Origin: Euglena gracilis | Lineage: Eukaryota; Euglenida; Euglenophyceae; Euglenales | NCBI GenBank assembly: GCA_039621445.1 | Contig: CP154954.1 | Coordinates: 52,347,526 to 52,411,525 of the forward strand | DNA: 64,000 nucleotides | Direction: 5' to 3' | Shown here: one piece after another, positions 12,490-23,404 of the stretch | Layout of the letters: every line of letters begins with the position of its first letter | Position numbering within the stretch: the first letter of the stretch is position 1 | Position numbers and translations under genes: made by a program | Notes under the pieces: generated by a model | Databases searched by the model: none | What the model was told of the DNA's origin: nothing | Seen by the model: the letters and a program-made list of their open reading frames with translations, nothing else

Positions 12490-12575
12490 GAGAGTCAGGC
12501 TCTCTGGTGCAGGTCCCACAGGCTGCTCACTACTGCGTGCAGTTTCAGCCTGTGGCAGCAGGGTGCGACACGTGC
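12490..12575. repeat. Dispersed duplicate, copy 2
   Basis: Second copy of the segment at 11080-11160, same orientation. Differences include GGCGCAGG/GGTGCAGG and a longer middle. Unit function unknown. Confidence 0.7.
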
Positions 12576-13547
12576 ATCGCCAGACCATCCCACCCCCCAA
12601 CCCAGGATTGATGCTCAAAGAGTTGCATAACTTTTGCTTCTCCAAATGTCGTTCCACTTCAGCAAAAAAAAGGAAAATGTGAACGATTTCTCAGCACGTC
12701 TGGAAGGTCATGAAAAAAACCTCTTTTTTGAGATGCTCCTATGAGAGATGTTCGATGGCATAAATCAAAACCACTTTTTACGGCGGCAGGATATTTTGTC
12801 CCGAAAGACCCTGTTCAGAGTTTTGAACCGAATGCAAAGAAAAAAGGTGGAAAATCGGGGGGAAATGACAAAAAAGTGGATTGGGACACACCTAAAGCGC
12901 CCGACACCGTTTTTTTCCCCGACTGGGAAGCAGATATGGAAACCTTCCGGATAAAAACCAGAGCAAAGCAGCCGCTCCAAAAACCCGTGATTGGATGGTC
13001 AGCATGGGCTGAAATTAACTGACTACTCTATTTTTTTTACTTATTCTTATTTATTTATTTATCAGTTGGTTTCTTTATGTGAACCTCCCTCCATTTTTAA
13101 CCCCCCAAAATACACCTCCCCCAAATGTGACACCACTCCGTGGTTATTTTCCACATGATTTTTTCCCATCTCTTTCTCATCTCATCCCATCTCTGTGAAA
13201 CAAAAAAAACTTTGTCAGTGAAGGTTGCAATAAGCCCCTCTTTTGGCGCTGTTGGGGGGAGTCATAGCATGGATCTTGAAATCGGACCCGCATCATAAAA
13301 TATGCAATGCGAGGGGAAACACATTTTGATGCGCTTCCTGGAGCGCAGCACAAGAAGTAATAAATTGCGATGTGTGTTTTTTACCACAAAAAGACCACAA
13401 GGTTTCTGCGCTACAACACCTACAACCCCCAAAAATTAACCTCCCTGTCCCCTGACTTCAGGCGAGAATTTTAAATTATGAAAAGGGTCATGCGTGCCTG
13501 CATGCAGGCAGGCATGTCCGCATTTAATGTTTGCACATATACACGCA

Positions 13548-13685
13548 TGTATGTATGTATGTATGTATGTATGTATGTATGTATGTATGTATGTATGTAT
13601 GTATGTATGTATGTATGTATGTATGTATGTATGTATGTATGTATGTATGTATGTATGTATGTATGTATGTATGTATGTATGTATT
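13548..13685. repeat. ATGT tetranucleotide microsatellite
   Basis: About 34 uninterrupted copies of a four-base unit (ATGT/TATG). The long reading frames across it are artefacts of the repeat. Confidence 0.95.
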
Positions 13686-14096
13686 TGAGTAACAACCATA
13701 CCCGGTGGCCTCCCCGCACCACCGGGATGGCGCCCGTCCGTCCGGAGCCTCCCTGTCCTGTTTAATGGAAACCGGACGGCAGGGTCGGGGGGCGCATAAC
13801 CGGCTGGTGGGTGCCTCCTTCACCACTGACTCAGGGACGGCAAATCCCTGGGCACACCAAAGGTTCAGCCCAGTGGCCCCGTGTCTTTGAGTCACTCCGC
13901 CTGGCACTGAAACACGTTCAGTAGGTTTTCAGGGTGCCTCCCTCCAGCGGGCCCTTACTCACCACAAGGCCGGGCGGAGCCCCACACCGCCAGGTCACAG
14001 CATCGCCTTGGCACGCTAACAGCGGTTACTCTAGTCCCAGGCACCCGAGACCTAGAACAGCACAGGGGAGGAGCCTCCCTTCCTTTGCCCCTGTCC

Positions 14097-14256
14097 ATGT
14101 ATGTATGTATGTATGTATGTATGTATGTATGTATGTATGTATGTATGTATGTATGTATGTATGTATGTATGTATGTATGTATGTATGTATGTATGTATGT
14201 ATGTATGTATGTATGTATGTATGTATGTATGTATGTATGTATGTATGTATGTATGT
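14097..14256. repeat. ATGT tetranucleotide microsatellite, second array
   Basis: About 40 copies of the same unit as at 13548-13685, same phase and strand, with 410 bases of unique sequence between the arrays. Confidence 0.95.
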
Positions 14257-14778
14257 GGGCATGCATTTTCTTTAATTGTTTGTTTACATGATGCAATTAA
14301 CTACTGAGAAGCGGCAGAATCCCCCCCCCCGACAAAATGGGAGGATCCTTCTTTGGGCCGACTCTGCAGGTTGGAAAACGAGCAAAAAGGGTCCAAATTT
14401 TTAATGGCGAGCCAAAATCAGTTAAAAACGCCAAAAAAAATTGGTGAAATGAAAGCGAATATTATCATTTCACATGGAACTGATCGAATCATCGTTTTGA
14501 CCGACAGTGCCATGCACGATAGGATAAAAAGGCCATCAAAGCCACCCAGGGCAATACTTTGAGGCATCGATGATGGTGCTCACCCTTACAAAGCTCCAAA
14601 TAAGCCTTGCAATTCCTTGGGATGCATCCCAGGGTCTTAATTGTGCCAGTGCCTTCAAGGAGACGTCTTTTAAAGAACGCAGTGGGGGAGGGGGCGGGCA
14701 CCCTCCAAAAAAAAGGCCGTTTAAGAGTGTTTCCCCCCAAAAAATCTTCCCAAAATTCCTGCTGGGGCTTCTTGCCTG

Positions 14779-15612
14779 GTGAGACGAGCCTGGGGTCCAC
14801 AGCCCCAGACCCCAATCCCCTTCTCCCAAGGGGGGTCTATTGGGTTAAAAAGGAGCCTGCCTTCAAGGCTCTTTGACTCGTGCCCTGCCCCATTTGGGTG
14901 CTGGATGTGCGTGTCCGTGGATTCCCAAGGCAGGTACCCATCCCTGGGTGAGATGGAGGAGCTCCTTCCCGCTTGTCCCACGAAATCTGGCAAGTGGAAA
15001 AGGAGGGGGGAGGCGGGGAGGAGTTCAACACACGTCGAATTTTTATTTGCGGATAAAGGAGTGGAGCGGATATATATGCATATAGAAAGGCGAACGGAGT
15101 CCACCATGGCGGATATATACGAATATGGGATAATACCCGGCTTCGAGGAGCCAAAAGGCCAATCAAAGCTGAGGAAGTCAGCCAGCACATTGCGTGGCGT
15201 CCATCCGGTCAGTCGACGTTGCCGAAGAAGCCCTGTTGGCCAAGTGATTGCGGTCTGGCGGCTACCGAGTGCGGTCGGGGGGGGGGAGATGCACTCCGAG
15301 AGGGGCAGATTGGCAAGTATGAGCCAAAGTTCCAGGTGGGAGGGGGGTGGACCCCAACCAAGAGAAAGGTTCTCAAACTTCTCCGGTCGACAAGACAACA
15401 AGCACAGTTCTTTGAAACCTTTAAATGAAAAATTGACATCCTGGAGCGAAGAATTTGACACTGGGAATTCGCTGACCAGTTTTGTTCAAAAACGAAGGAC
15501 AATTTTGGGGAGGCTAACTCTGGTGGGAACAGAGGGGGTCAACCCTGGGGGCCAATTGGTGAGCATGGTCCGGTGGCCAATTTCCCATGGGAGAACCAAA
15601 TTCAAATTTTGA
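14779..15612 (+). CDS. Unrecognised 277-codon open frame
   Basis: An ATG-initiated frame of 834 bases without stops, in sequence that is not microsatellite. The protein is basic and hydrophilic (KSGKWKRRGEAG, MADIYEYGIIPGFEEPKGQS). It matches no family I know, and has no signal peptide or membrane segment. The opposite strand is also open for 246 codons (14721-15461). The length is unusual for chance here, but codon use is not GC-rich like the confirmed exons, and it lies downstream of the cyclase gene on the other strand. It could be a decayed element or chance. Confidence 0.2.
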   Translation: MRRAWGPQPQTPIPFSQGGSIGLKRSLPSRLFDSCPAPFGCWMCVSVDSQGRYPSLGEMEELLPACPTKSGKWKRRGEAGRSSTHVEFLFADKGVERIYMHIERRTESTMADIYEYGIIPGFEEPKGQSKLRKSASTLRGVHPVSRRCRRSPVGQVIAVWRLPSAVGGGEMHSERGRLASMSQSSRWEGGGPQPRERFSNFSGRQDNKHSSLKPLNEKLTSWSEEFDTGNSLTSFVQKRRTILGRLTLVGTEGVNPGGQLVSMVRWPISHGRTKFKF

Positions 15613-15900
15613 AGGGTGGGGTTGAAATTTAGTCAATGTTTGTCTCTCTAATCAGCTGAGGCTGTAATCCTGAAGACCCTCCTTCGGAAATGTGGAAACG
15701 CCAAACTCCACGAGAAACTTCACTGCTGAAAACCTCAGTTGTCACGAAAAATACTTTCGGACAGCAAACTCTACTGCTGCGGAGAGCAAAACTCCAGATT
15801 ACCGAAAATTTCGCTGCTGCAACAACGGCACACGACACTGCAAAAGAAACATAAAAAAAATCACAGTGCACATTTCTCCGTCCTTGCCCCCCAGCCCCAC

Positions 15901-16087
15901 TGGACTCAGAGAGGCAGTGGCAGCGGCCGGGGCTGGCGAGGAGGCGGAGGCTGGCCCAGTCCTGGGGGGACAGGTGGGGGCCGTAGAGCCGCTCCACCCT
16001 GCCGATCTCCTCCTGCACCGCGGCGGCGGCCTTGGGGCTGCCGGGGGGGCCGGCCCGGGCCTGGTGGGGGGCCCCAGCAGGGGGCTC
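15901..16087 (-). CDS. Candidate 3' exon of receptor cyclase gene
   Basis: A minus-strand exon of about 187 bases with acceptor TTTTTCCCTGACGCAG and a possible donor CCA/GTGGGG. The frame is Pro/Ala-rich and then helical: SPKAAAAVQEEIGRVERLYG, then SPQDWASLRLLAS. Third positions are nearly all G/C, like the confirmed exons. It lies downstream of the cyclase tail exon on the same strand and would be a cytoplasmic C-terminal extension. The phase from the preceding exon (1) does not fit the frame chosen here (0), so either an exon is missing between them or one boundary is wrong. Confidence 0.45.
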
Positions 16088-16287
16088 CTGCGTCAGGGAA
16101 AAACTTTTTTTTGTTCCCGGGGGTCAGAAGGTGGGAGGAGGGGGGTGGCCTGGACCCCCCCCCCGGGGGGGTCTGACCCCCCGCCTCCTCCCCCTGACAA
16201 AACCAACTATCACTTAACAGCCTGCCCCTCCCCCCCAAAAGGTGAGGTAACTTTGATTGGGGGACATCTAGAAGACCCTCCATGCAG

Positions 16288-16411
16288 GAGGCCTGCTGGC
16301 TGCGCGAGAAAAAGCAGCTGGACCCCTCCCCCGAGCAGGGTCGCTTCTGGCTGAAGAAGCATTTGATCACCAGGGGAACATTGAGCAGTTCAACACAAAG
16401 CATCCAGGAGA
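16288..16411 (+). CDS. Candidate plus-strand exon inside cyclase gene
   Basis: On the plus strand, after CCTCCATGCAG, a frame reads EACWLREKKQLDPSPEQGRF, then WLKKHLITRG, up to GAGAAG followed by GTGAAT-type donors. Residue balance and third-position GC favour this strand over the antisense. No family is recognised. If real, it would be a nested exon of another gene. Alternatively the minus strand is used here by the cyclase gene (acceptor CTTCTTCAG). Confidence 0.3.
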
Positions 16412-16645
16412 AGGGTGAATGAAAAATATGCAAATATTTAACACCTCACCTGCGCCCCATACAAATCACATGCTGCCATCTAACTGCAATTTAAAAAAAA
16501 GAAGCTCAAACTTTTTAAAAAAAGGTATTTGGACCAGAAATGACGGCAGCAAAAGATACAGAAAAGAATCTAAATGTGCCCGACCAAATGCAGTGACAAT
16601 TACTTTGCACAACATTTGGTTTCGGCACCCAGCACCCCACAGAAC

Positions 16646-16747
16646 GTCCCCCAGCGTTGGCTTGCAGGAACACCTCCTGGAGCACCTTGCCACTGTACCC
16701 CTCCTCCTTGGCGTCCATGTTCTGCTGCCAGGGCTGTCCAGGAAGAC
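16646..16747 (-). CDS. Receptor cyclase, post-catalytic exon
   Basis: This 102-base exon begins after TCCACCAG. It joins the catalytic exon at 16894-17041 in phase (G + GT) and reads GLPGQPWQQNMDAKEEGYSG, then KVLQEVFLQANAG. It follows the cyclase core directly and is helical; many protist and bacterial class III cyclases have a helical tail here. The donor chosen is GGGGGAC/GTTCTG. Confidence 0.55.
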
Positions 16748-16893
16748 CTGGTGGAGGGGTCGACCCCACCCGGTTGGGGTGGGGGACGGACCCCACCCAC
16801 TCACCATAGCATTCTTCGGAAAGTTCCTTCGGAGCCAAGGCAATTTTTTGACAAAAAAAATTGGTGCCATAGAGTGAGTGGGGGGCGCCCCAC

Positions 16894-17041
16894 CCCTGGG
16901 CCTTCCGGGGTTCCTGTTCAGCCGTGCCCGGAGCTCGTACATCCATTCGTCTGTGCGGCTGGCGCGCCGGGCTTCCACGGGCTCCCACATCAGGATGTCG
17001 CGGTACCACAGGCGGGGGAAGCACCGGAAGGCGTACTGCAC
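16894..17041 (-). CDS. Receptor cyclase, end of class III catalytic core
   Basis: This 148-base exon has acceptor GCCGCTCAG and donor AGGG/GTGGGG. It joins the preceding exon in phase 0 to give QQE/VQYAFRCF. It reads VQYAFRCFPRLWYRDI, then MWEPVEARRA and TDEWMYELRARL. This is the last beta hairpin of a class III cyclase, where bacterial members have a Phe-x-Leu/Arg strand and then 'lkG..epv.vYEL'. The phase-correct joins on both sides make this one of the safest exon calls. Confidence 0.75.
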
Positions 17042-17989
17042 CTGAGCGGCAGCCGACACGCCAAACGGCCGGATTGGGTGGTTTACACTGGCACAGGCAT
17101 CAGTCATCAATTGGCTGGCACACACTTGTGGACAGGCTTCGTTTTACCAACGCCGGGGAGGTGCCTTGTGCTGTGTGATGTCTGCCATAGCAGGCACTTA
17201 CCCCCGGGGGTTTGATTTGGACCCCGGTGCCTGCTGACCTCCTTAAAAGAAGCCTGCTTCCAGACTCGCAGGATAGCCACAATTGAGCTTGGGCGGGTAG
17301 CTTTTTTTCTGTGTTTTGATTGCAGGAACACAGGCAAGGCATGCAGATGATTTTGGGGGGGGTGCACACTGCACCCATGCCAGTCACCGAAGTACTTGCT
17401 TCTCATCTTTTAACTTTTTTTTACTTGCTTTCACTTTTGACCGGTCATGTGGGAAGGAGTTGAAATGCCATAATGACTTTGAAATTTCTTTCAAAACATT
17501 CCCTTCTGCAGAGGTTTTGGATTGTATATCTGTTCCTTGGCTTTGTATTGGGAGTGTTTTCAGGAAGTTCTGGAAACTCAACTTGCATTACCAGCAGGTG
17601 TCAACCTCAGCAAGTGTCAACCTGAAATTGGTCTTTGCCTCTGGGTCAATGAATCCAACCTGTACAAACTGAGAATAATGCAAACGCAGCAATGAAAAAA
17701 TTTTCGATACGAAGAAAGTAACTGGAAATTTAGTGTACTCCAAAAAGAAAGTGATGATGACAAGAAATATTGGCAAAAACCAAAAGACAAAAACGCGCAA
17801 AACGCGGAGTGGGGGGAGGCTGTGATAGAAGTTCTTGATGACGTTCGCAAACCTGGAGTTGTTGAGATCAAAATATCAGCACACACATACATTCATATGT
17901 GCATGCAGGCATACACACAGCAGACACACCCATAACATACCCATACCATCTCCATACCCATACCCATGACACATATACATATCGCACAC

Positions 17990-18204
17990 CTCTTGCTGCA
18001 CTGTGTTGGTGAGCAGGACTTGGCACCCGACCGGGACGGCCAGCTCTCGCATCACTGTCTCCACCGCTGCCATCACTTCCCTGCCCCCAACCACAAAGAA
18101 GCGCTGTCCCGCCGCACTGACCGTCGCCACGGTACAAACGCCATGGCCCACTCCCATGAGGAGCCACGGACGGACATTCGTGGAAAAAGGATTGTCAGCC
18201 ACAA
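17990..18204 (-). CDS. Receptor cyclase, core exon with beta4-alpha4
   Basis: A 215-base exon from TTTTCAG to GAG/GTGTGC. It reads RPWLLMGVGHGVCTVA, then QRFFVVGGREVMAAVETVM and RELAVPVGCQVLLT. This follows the class III cyclase plan: G-[IV]-x-x-G turn ('GVGHG'), the strand before the 'viGd.Vn.AarLe' motif, then 'g.pvlvs'. The canonical Asn and Arg of V-N-x-A-x-R are replaced (V-M-A-A-V-E), so transition-state stabilisation may be altered or activity lost. The exon enters in phase 1 and leaves in phase 0, matching 16894-17041. Confidence 0.75.
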
Positions 18205-21200
18205 CTGAAAACTGTCCCCCCATGCCCAACCACCAATACCCTCTGTCCTCCGACAGGGGGAGGGGGGGGTCCTCCGGGGGGGGGGGGTCGTTGGACACAA
18301 GGTTCTGACCGAAATGGTGTCCCCGTCCGGGACCCCCTCCCAAATAGTCAAATTTTCCTTCTGGCACTTTGCGCCAAAATTTTGGCAACTTTAAAAATTT
18401 GCTAAAGTGCCCAAAGTGGCACTTTAGCAACTTTTGTCTGACTTTGGGCGGCAGAATTGAAGCGCCAGGACGAAAATTTGACCAAACCTCTGAAATGGTG
18501 TCCTCTGCCCTGGGGGGTGGACATGACCCCCTTAAAAAGTGCATGGGTGTGCACATTTTAAGACATAGCTTGGACCCCGAAGGCATGCACACCCATTGGG
18601 GCCCTGCACACATATTTGGGCAAAGCACAAAATTATTAGTTTTCCGCAACTCTTTTTCATTTTCCCATTCTTGTGATGCCAAGCAATGAGGCAAATGATT
18701 GTGTGTCAAATTTGGGTTTGATGGGATGGTGGAAGTATTTGGTCGGAGGAGGACAGTTCTGAGAAGGAATTCTCAAGCCTGTCCAATGAAATGACCTTGT
18801 GACAGCAGTTTCTCTTTTGTGGGGGTGCGCACTTTTTAGGAAAATGGTTTCGGATCCTTTGGGGTGCGCATTTATCAGGGCACTGCGCATAATTAGCACA
18901 TTTAATGCACATGTAATAGAACGAAATGTGCATGCGCCAAACAGAACGTTCGTGTGACATAACAACACCAACTTTTTGAAATGAGGGTCGATTTGAGCAT
19001 TTGTGCTCACCGACCACCTGTGCAATTCTGTAAATGATTGGTGTGCACATTCACGCACATTCGACCACTTGTTTTTGTGAGTGGTCGATGTGCGCATTTG
19101 CTACCAACCACTCACGGAAATAACATGTGCACAAATGTGCAAATGGTCAATGTGTGCAAATGCGCGCACTGGCCAATGCCTGATTCATCTGCAATTTTAA
19201 AAACCATACTCCAAATTCTTATAATAACACATGAAACGTGACACCTTTTTTGGTTCTAGAAGGAAAAGGTGGGAGAAAGGTTTTTGAATGGCTAATATAT
19301 CCAGTGTGTGACGAAGAACGGTGGCTTAGAAATGAACCTTTGTTATTACCTCTGTAAATGGAGGTCCTTAACGGTTAACATGTGCATTTTCGCACACTGA
19401 CTAGTGTGGGTGGTGGGTGCAAAACCATGGCAACTATTGCATGGTGAAGACATCTGTTTTAGGTCATGCAAAACGTTTAGTAGAACATGCTAGATACCTT
19501 GTCTCCACTCCATGGTATCTGTCATCCCCAACGCTCACGGCTGATCATTTTCGCGGGAGGGATTGATGACGTACTCCCCCCCCCACACAAATAGCCTCAC
19601 GGGGCCATTCTTTGGACACTCAATTAAAATCTCAAAGGAGGCCACTGTTCGGGGGGGGGGGTATTATTTGAATTTTTGCGTTGGAAAACGGGATCCCTGA
19701 AGAAACACCCCTAAAATGCCCACGTTTCCCAAAAATGACCCTTTTTCAGGACCCTCTGTCAAGATGACTGGTTTTTGTGTGCAAAAAAAATGTTTCAAAA
19801 AATTGGCGTTTTTTTTGTGTCCTTATAGGTGGCAAAAAAGCCACGTTTGAGCTCAGGGCATTTGGGGGGTCTAGAATTCGGATTTTGTGTAAAGTCCCTG
19901 GGGGGTATTATTGGGAGGGTTTTGGGGGGGGGGTATGATTCAGGGGGTTTAACTTTCTGTGACTGTTCGACACATTCAAAAATTACAACTTCCAGAATGT
20001 CAAAAATTACGTACGTGGAACCTTCCTGTGACCTCGACCGGAAATTGTTTTTCTGCCCCCCCCCCCCGATGCTGTCTCATTTTTCCCCTCAAAAACATGC
20101 AACACACCATTTTTGTGCATAATATCCAGGTGTTAGTTTAATACAATACTTTCACACAAACCCAACCATCTGTAAAAAATAAAATATTCTCTTTCAATAC
20201 AATTTTGTGTCTTTCAGAGTGAGACTGTGTTGTGAGCCCTTCCGGCTGTCGTTGTGTAGAAATTTTCATGGGAGCAATGCGTGGCCGTGATGCCTGATCC
20301 TGTTCCCACCCAACGTGTGCATAAATGAAAATCAGGTCGGTTTGCACAAATGCGCGCAGCGATGGTGTGGGCATTTGCGCAAACCGACCTCATTATCCAC
20401 GCCGACTCAAGGCGTTCTTTGCACCGTTTTCAGCTGTGTAAATCGTGGGAATATACAACCATTGTTCAGGGGACGCTGAAGTGGTCGACGTGCGCATTTG
20501 AACACATTGACATGCTATGCTCTCTTTGTTCAGACGATGGCTGCAACGAATCATTTTCAAGGAAATGATCCTCTCTCTGGATGCAATACAACCCAATTTC
20601 GCACATTACCACTGCAAGTTCGATGGACATTCACGACCCTTCCCTCTCCTTTAGGACCACTTTCCCTGCACCATGCAAAACCTTTGACAAACACCCCGGA
20701 CATATGCCCTCCTTCCCTGTAACCCTGCCAAGCGACGCGACTGAACTTCCCCTAAACACCAATCGTCCAATCTTCACAAAAAAAAACATTGTAGAAAAAT
20801 CCTCATTTCCCCATTATTGTTCCCTGCGCCATGGGAAAAAAAAACGTTAAAACCAAACACAAGCCCAAACAAAAATGCGTCAAAAAACCCGGGAGTCACG
20901 CCAGCAAATTGGGCAAGCGGCGGAGGAGAGCTGCACCAGGCAAAATGAGAGGTGTGGGCATCGGGGATTTGGTGATTTTTTTGTGTTTTTTGTTGTTGTT
21001 GTTGTTGTTTTGCACTTTGGGGGGCTCAATCTGTGGATTTTCATCAACACACCACAAAAACAACTCACAGCAGAAGCGGAAAACGCACTGGTAATGACAG
21101 GGCCAAACATGACAATTCAGTCAGACCTTGTCAAGTCGTGCTCGCTCTCACTCAAAGTTCCTGTGACGCAGGCACCAAATCAAATTTTTTGACACGTGTG

Positions 21201-21693
21201 ACAATTCGGACATCCGACCAAAAAAATAGCTAAAGTGCGAGATCTGCCGCCTAAATGTGTGCAAACACCCTTTCACCTCCGATTGCATCCCTGTGTCCCT
21301 GTGGAACACCAATACATTCATCCACAAAAAGAAACCAGCACAACACAGTGGCACCCGAGAAGCCTGGGCCCATGTTTGCTCGTCCATCTCAAGTGCCCGG
21401 GCGGAGAGTCCCCTGGCAAGCCGGCGGTAGGATGTCCTTCGTCTGGAGCAGCTCTCGCACAGGCGATTGCAGAATGGCGGCAAGATACATCGCCACTGCG
21501 GTGAAACGACAGAAAATACTGTGGAATGGATCAAGAACGTGAAGCCAATGGGCTGTCACTCTGTTGGGAGGCAAATTCATCTTTGGAGGAGACTGTGGCC
21601 ATGGTAAGCATTTGCATGTGTGTTGCCAAACACTCGTACCAAATATCTGAGGGAATAATTGGTAATTCGGGGTGTCAGGAAAACGCGAGCAAC
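18205..21693. other. Intron of receptor cyclase gene
   Basis: No supported exon. About 18240-18500 is a dispersed repeat with GGGGGTCGTTGGACA and a mutated CTGGCACTTTGCGCC core. Short GCGCA/TGCGC palindromes occur at about 18840-19160 and 20340-20380. An 87-codon plus-strand frame at 20831-21094 (basic start, then a Leu/Phe-rich stretch) owes its hydrophobic part to a GTT microsatellite and is not called. Confidence 0.5.
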
Positions 21694-21794
21694 CGCCTGC
21701 TCCATCGCCAGGGTGGTGGCGTGCAGCGGTGCGCCAGCAGCGTTCTGCGACACGTTCCAGTGGAGTGCGACAGTGTCATATGTCACTTTGTCAA
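21694..21794 (-). CDS. Receptor cyclase, core exon with second metal Asp
   Basis: The minus strand reads IDKVTYDTVALHWN, then LHATTLAMEQA. This is the 'g.vdKfiGDavmA.fn...dha..a..aal.mq.a' segment of class III cyclases. The metal-binding Asp (YDTVA) and the Lys before it (DKV, the adenine-specifying position) are present; the usual Gly before Asp is Tyr. The protein-implied 5' boundary has no AG for about 100 bases upstream. The boundary given (GT...CA, sliding over a shared CGACCA) is the one that joins HGAT to IDKV. The 3' end is GCG/GTTGCT. Coding identity is firm; exact edges are not. Confidence 0.65.
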
Positions 21795-23271
21795 TGGTCG
21801 ACCCCAGGCCAGAAAGGGAGCGACGACCACGGACGGATGATGCAAAGCCCAATGTTGACCCCCCAAATGTTGACCCCCGGGCCCCCCCCCCCCCCCCCCC
21901 CCGAGGCCCCCTAAGGGGCGGGGTGGGACCCCCCGGATCATGAAACTTTAAAAAATAATCTCAGGTTTGGGGAGGCGGAGGCATCTGGCTGGCTGAACCA
22001 GGCAAAGGGAAGGGGAGCTGAGCCTGCCACTCTGAGACAGCTCCAAATATTTCTCGCAGGTTAGTTTGCCTCTGCTGGCAACCACCCAAGGCAGAGGAGA
22101 TACTCGATACTCGGCAGACTCTTTCCAGGAAAAAAAAGCACCCCCAGGTTTAGGTTGCTCTGGTGGGTGGAGAGCTGAGTCCGGCCAAACCCAGCTGGGG
22201 GTAGGTGGGTTGACACTGAAGGTCAATGGACAGAAATCCCACCCAAACTAGCATTCCTTTCCGGGGTTGGCCCGGCACTATTGGTGATGCGCCCCACTTC
22301 CGGGATCCGGGGGGGGGGGGGAGGTCCAGCCCGTAAATTCAGTTGGTGATTCCCAGGAGTTGGAGGATGAGCAGAAGGTTTAGTCATTTGGTCATTTGGG
22401 AGACGCCAATTTGAAACAACGCGAACCTTGCAACACACTAACTATATGTGTGATTGCATGGGCCGTGCTAATTTTCCTCGGCAGCCAATCATTCGCTGTT
22501 CATTCCCTCCCCCTGCCCCACACTGTTGCGTGAACCTTCCCAAATGGTTGGAAGGTTGAAAAAAGCCGGTTCTTCCAGCAGTCGGGGAGGGGGGGGCACC
22601 ATAGAATTGCTTGCAGTATAACTATTTGGCACCATTATTCACCAAATGAGTTTGCAATTTCCAGATGCAGTCAACGAACAATTAACGACAAACGAGCAAC
22701 GCACAAACACAAACTAACTGTCCTCTGGCATAGCCCTAATAATGAGTCTTGGGGTGCAAGACGAAAAATGCCAACAGGGTGGGGGTGGGGCAGATCCAGG
22801 CTTCGACATAAGGGCAGGTGGGGGGGTTGTCCGGCCCCCCCCACCGGAGGGGGTCCGGACAACCCCCTGGTCCAGCAGCCCCCCCCCCCGCCCATCTAGA
22901 CAGCGGTCTGGGTGGCCCATTTTCGTGCTGGGCTGAAAATTTTTGACCCCCAAAATAGCCAAAAATGTCATTTTGGCCACTTTTCGGATAAAAAAAGAGT
23001 TGTCAAAAAATGCAAAAAAAAATTGTCAAAGAAGGAAAATTTTGACCTTTTGGGGGGTCCCAGGCCCCCACTGGGGTCGGTCCGGACCCCCCTTGGCAGG
23101 ACGGGTGGGGGGAAACACCCCCCCCCACCTAAACACCGTACAGACTCATTTTATCGAACCCTGGGCAGGTCCCCAGTGCAACGGGGAGGTTTGCACCTGT
23201 CCAATGGATGACACCAACTCTCCAGGTTCAAAATAACCAGTTCAAAGGCTTGCGCAGTTGCCATTCTGGAC
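21795..23271. other. Intron of receptor cyclase gene
   Basis: Contains a C run (about 21884-21902) and a dispersed repeat copy at about 22790-23130 with GGTCCGGAC and TTTTGACCTTTTGGGGGG, also present near 10560-10660. No exon is supported. Confidence 0.5.
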
Positions 23272-23404
23272 TGGTCGCCCCGTGGGCCTTCGCCGCCGTC
23301 ACCACATGGGCGGTCACCAGCGTGGCCATCGTCCCCACAACCTCCTCGTCCAGGTCGGTCCGGCACGCAAACCTGGCGTAGTCCCATTCCGACGTGTGAA
23401 TGGA
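23272..23404 (-). CDS. Receptor cyclase, first core exon with metal Asp
   Basis: A 133-base exon after GGACTCCACAG. It reads SEWDYARFACRTDLDEEVVG, then TMATLVTAHVV and AAKAHGAT. It matches the start of a class III cyclase: 'f.Di.gF' (W-D-Y-A-R-F supplies the first metal Asp and the Phe), 'l.peevv..l..l...v......HGgt'. It leaves in phase 1 at A/GTCCAG, and the next exon restores HGAT-IDKV, the normal HGG-x-(V/I)DK context. Some binding proteins also end in a vaguely similar helix, but the order and the join favour the cyclase. Confidence 0.7.

Larger units (their letters stand above)
8760..13547. other. Long stretch without a supported gene
   Basis: Both strands were read. There are repeat-family pieces carrying CCGGCGCTTTACGCC (about 9190-9310) and GGTCCGGATCCCCCC (about 10560-10660), and an approximately 80-base duplication (11080-11160 and 12490-12575). 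Open frames of 250-260 codons occur on the plus strand at 10272-11048 and on the minus strand at 11323-12081. Their composition is repeat-like or antisense-like, I recognise no domain, and I do not call them genes. About 12690-13500 holds nothing I can support. Confidence 0.4.

Noticed and set aside
13436-14307. Met-Tyr-Val-Cys and Ile-His-Thr-Tyr frames
   Set aside because: Produced by the ATGT arrays; no flanking coding signal.
20831-21094. Small basic membrane protein of 87 codons
   Set aside because: The membrane segment is a GTT microsatellite and the rest is low complexity; no homologue known to me.
23238-23404. C-terminus of a PhnD-type phosphonate-binding protein
   Set aside because: SEWDYARF...DEEVVGTMATLV first looked like the PhnD end helix, but HGAT at its end continues into IDKVTYDTVA of the next exon, and W-D-x-x-x-F matches the cyclase metal site. 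The cyclase reading explains both exons.
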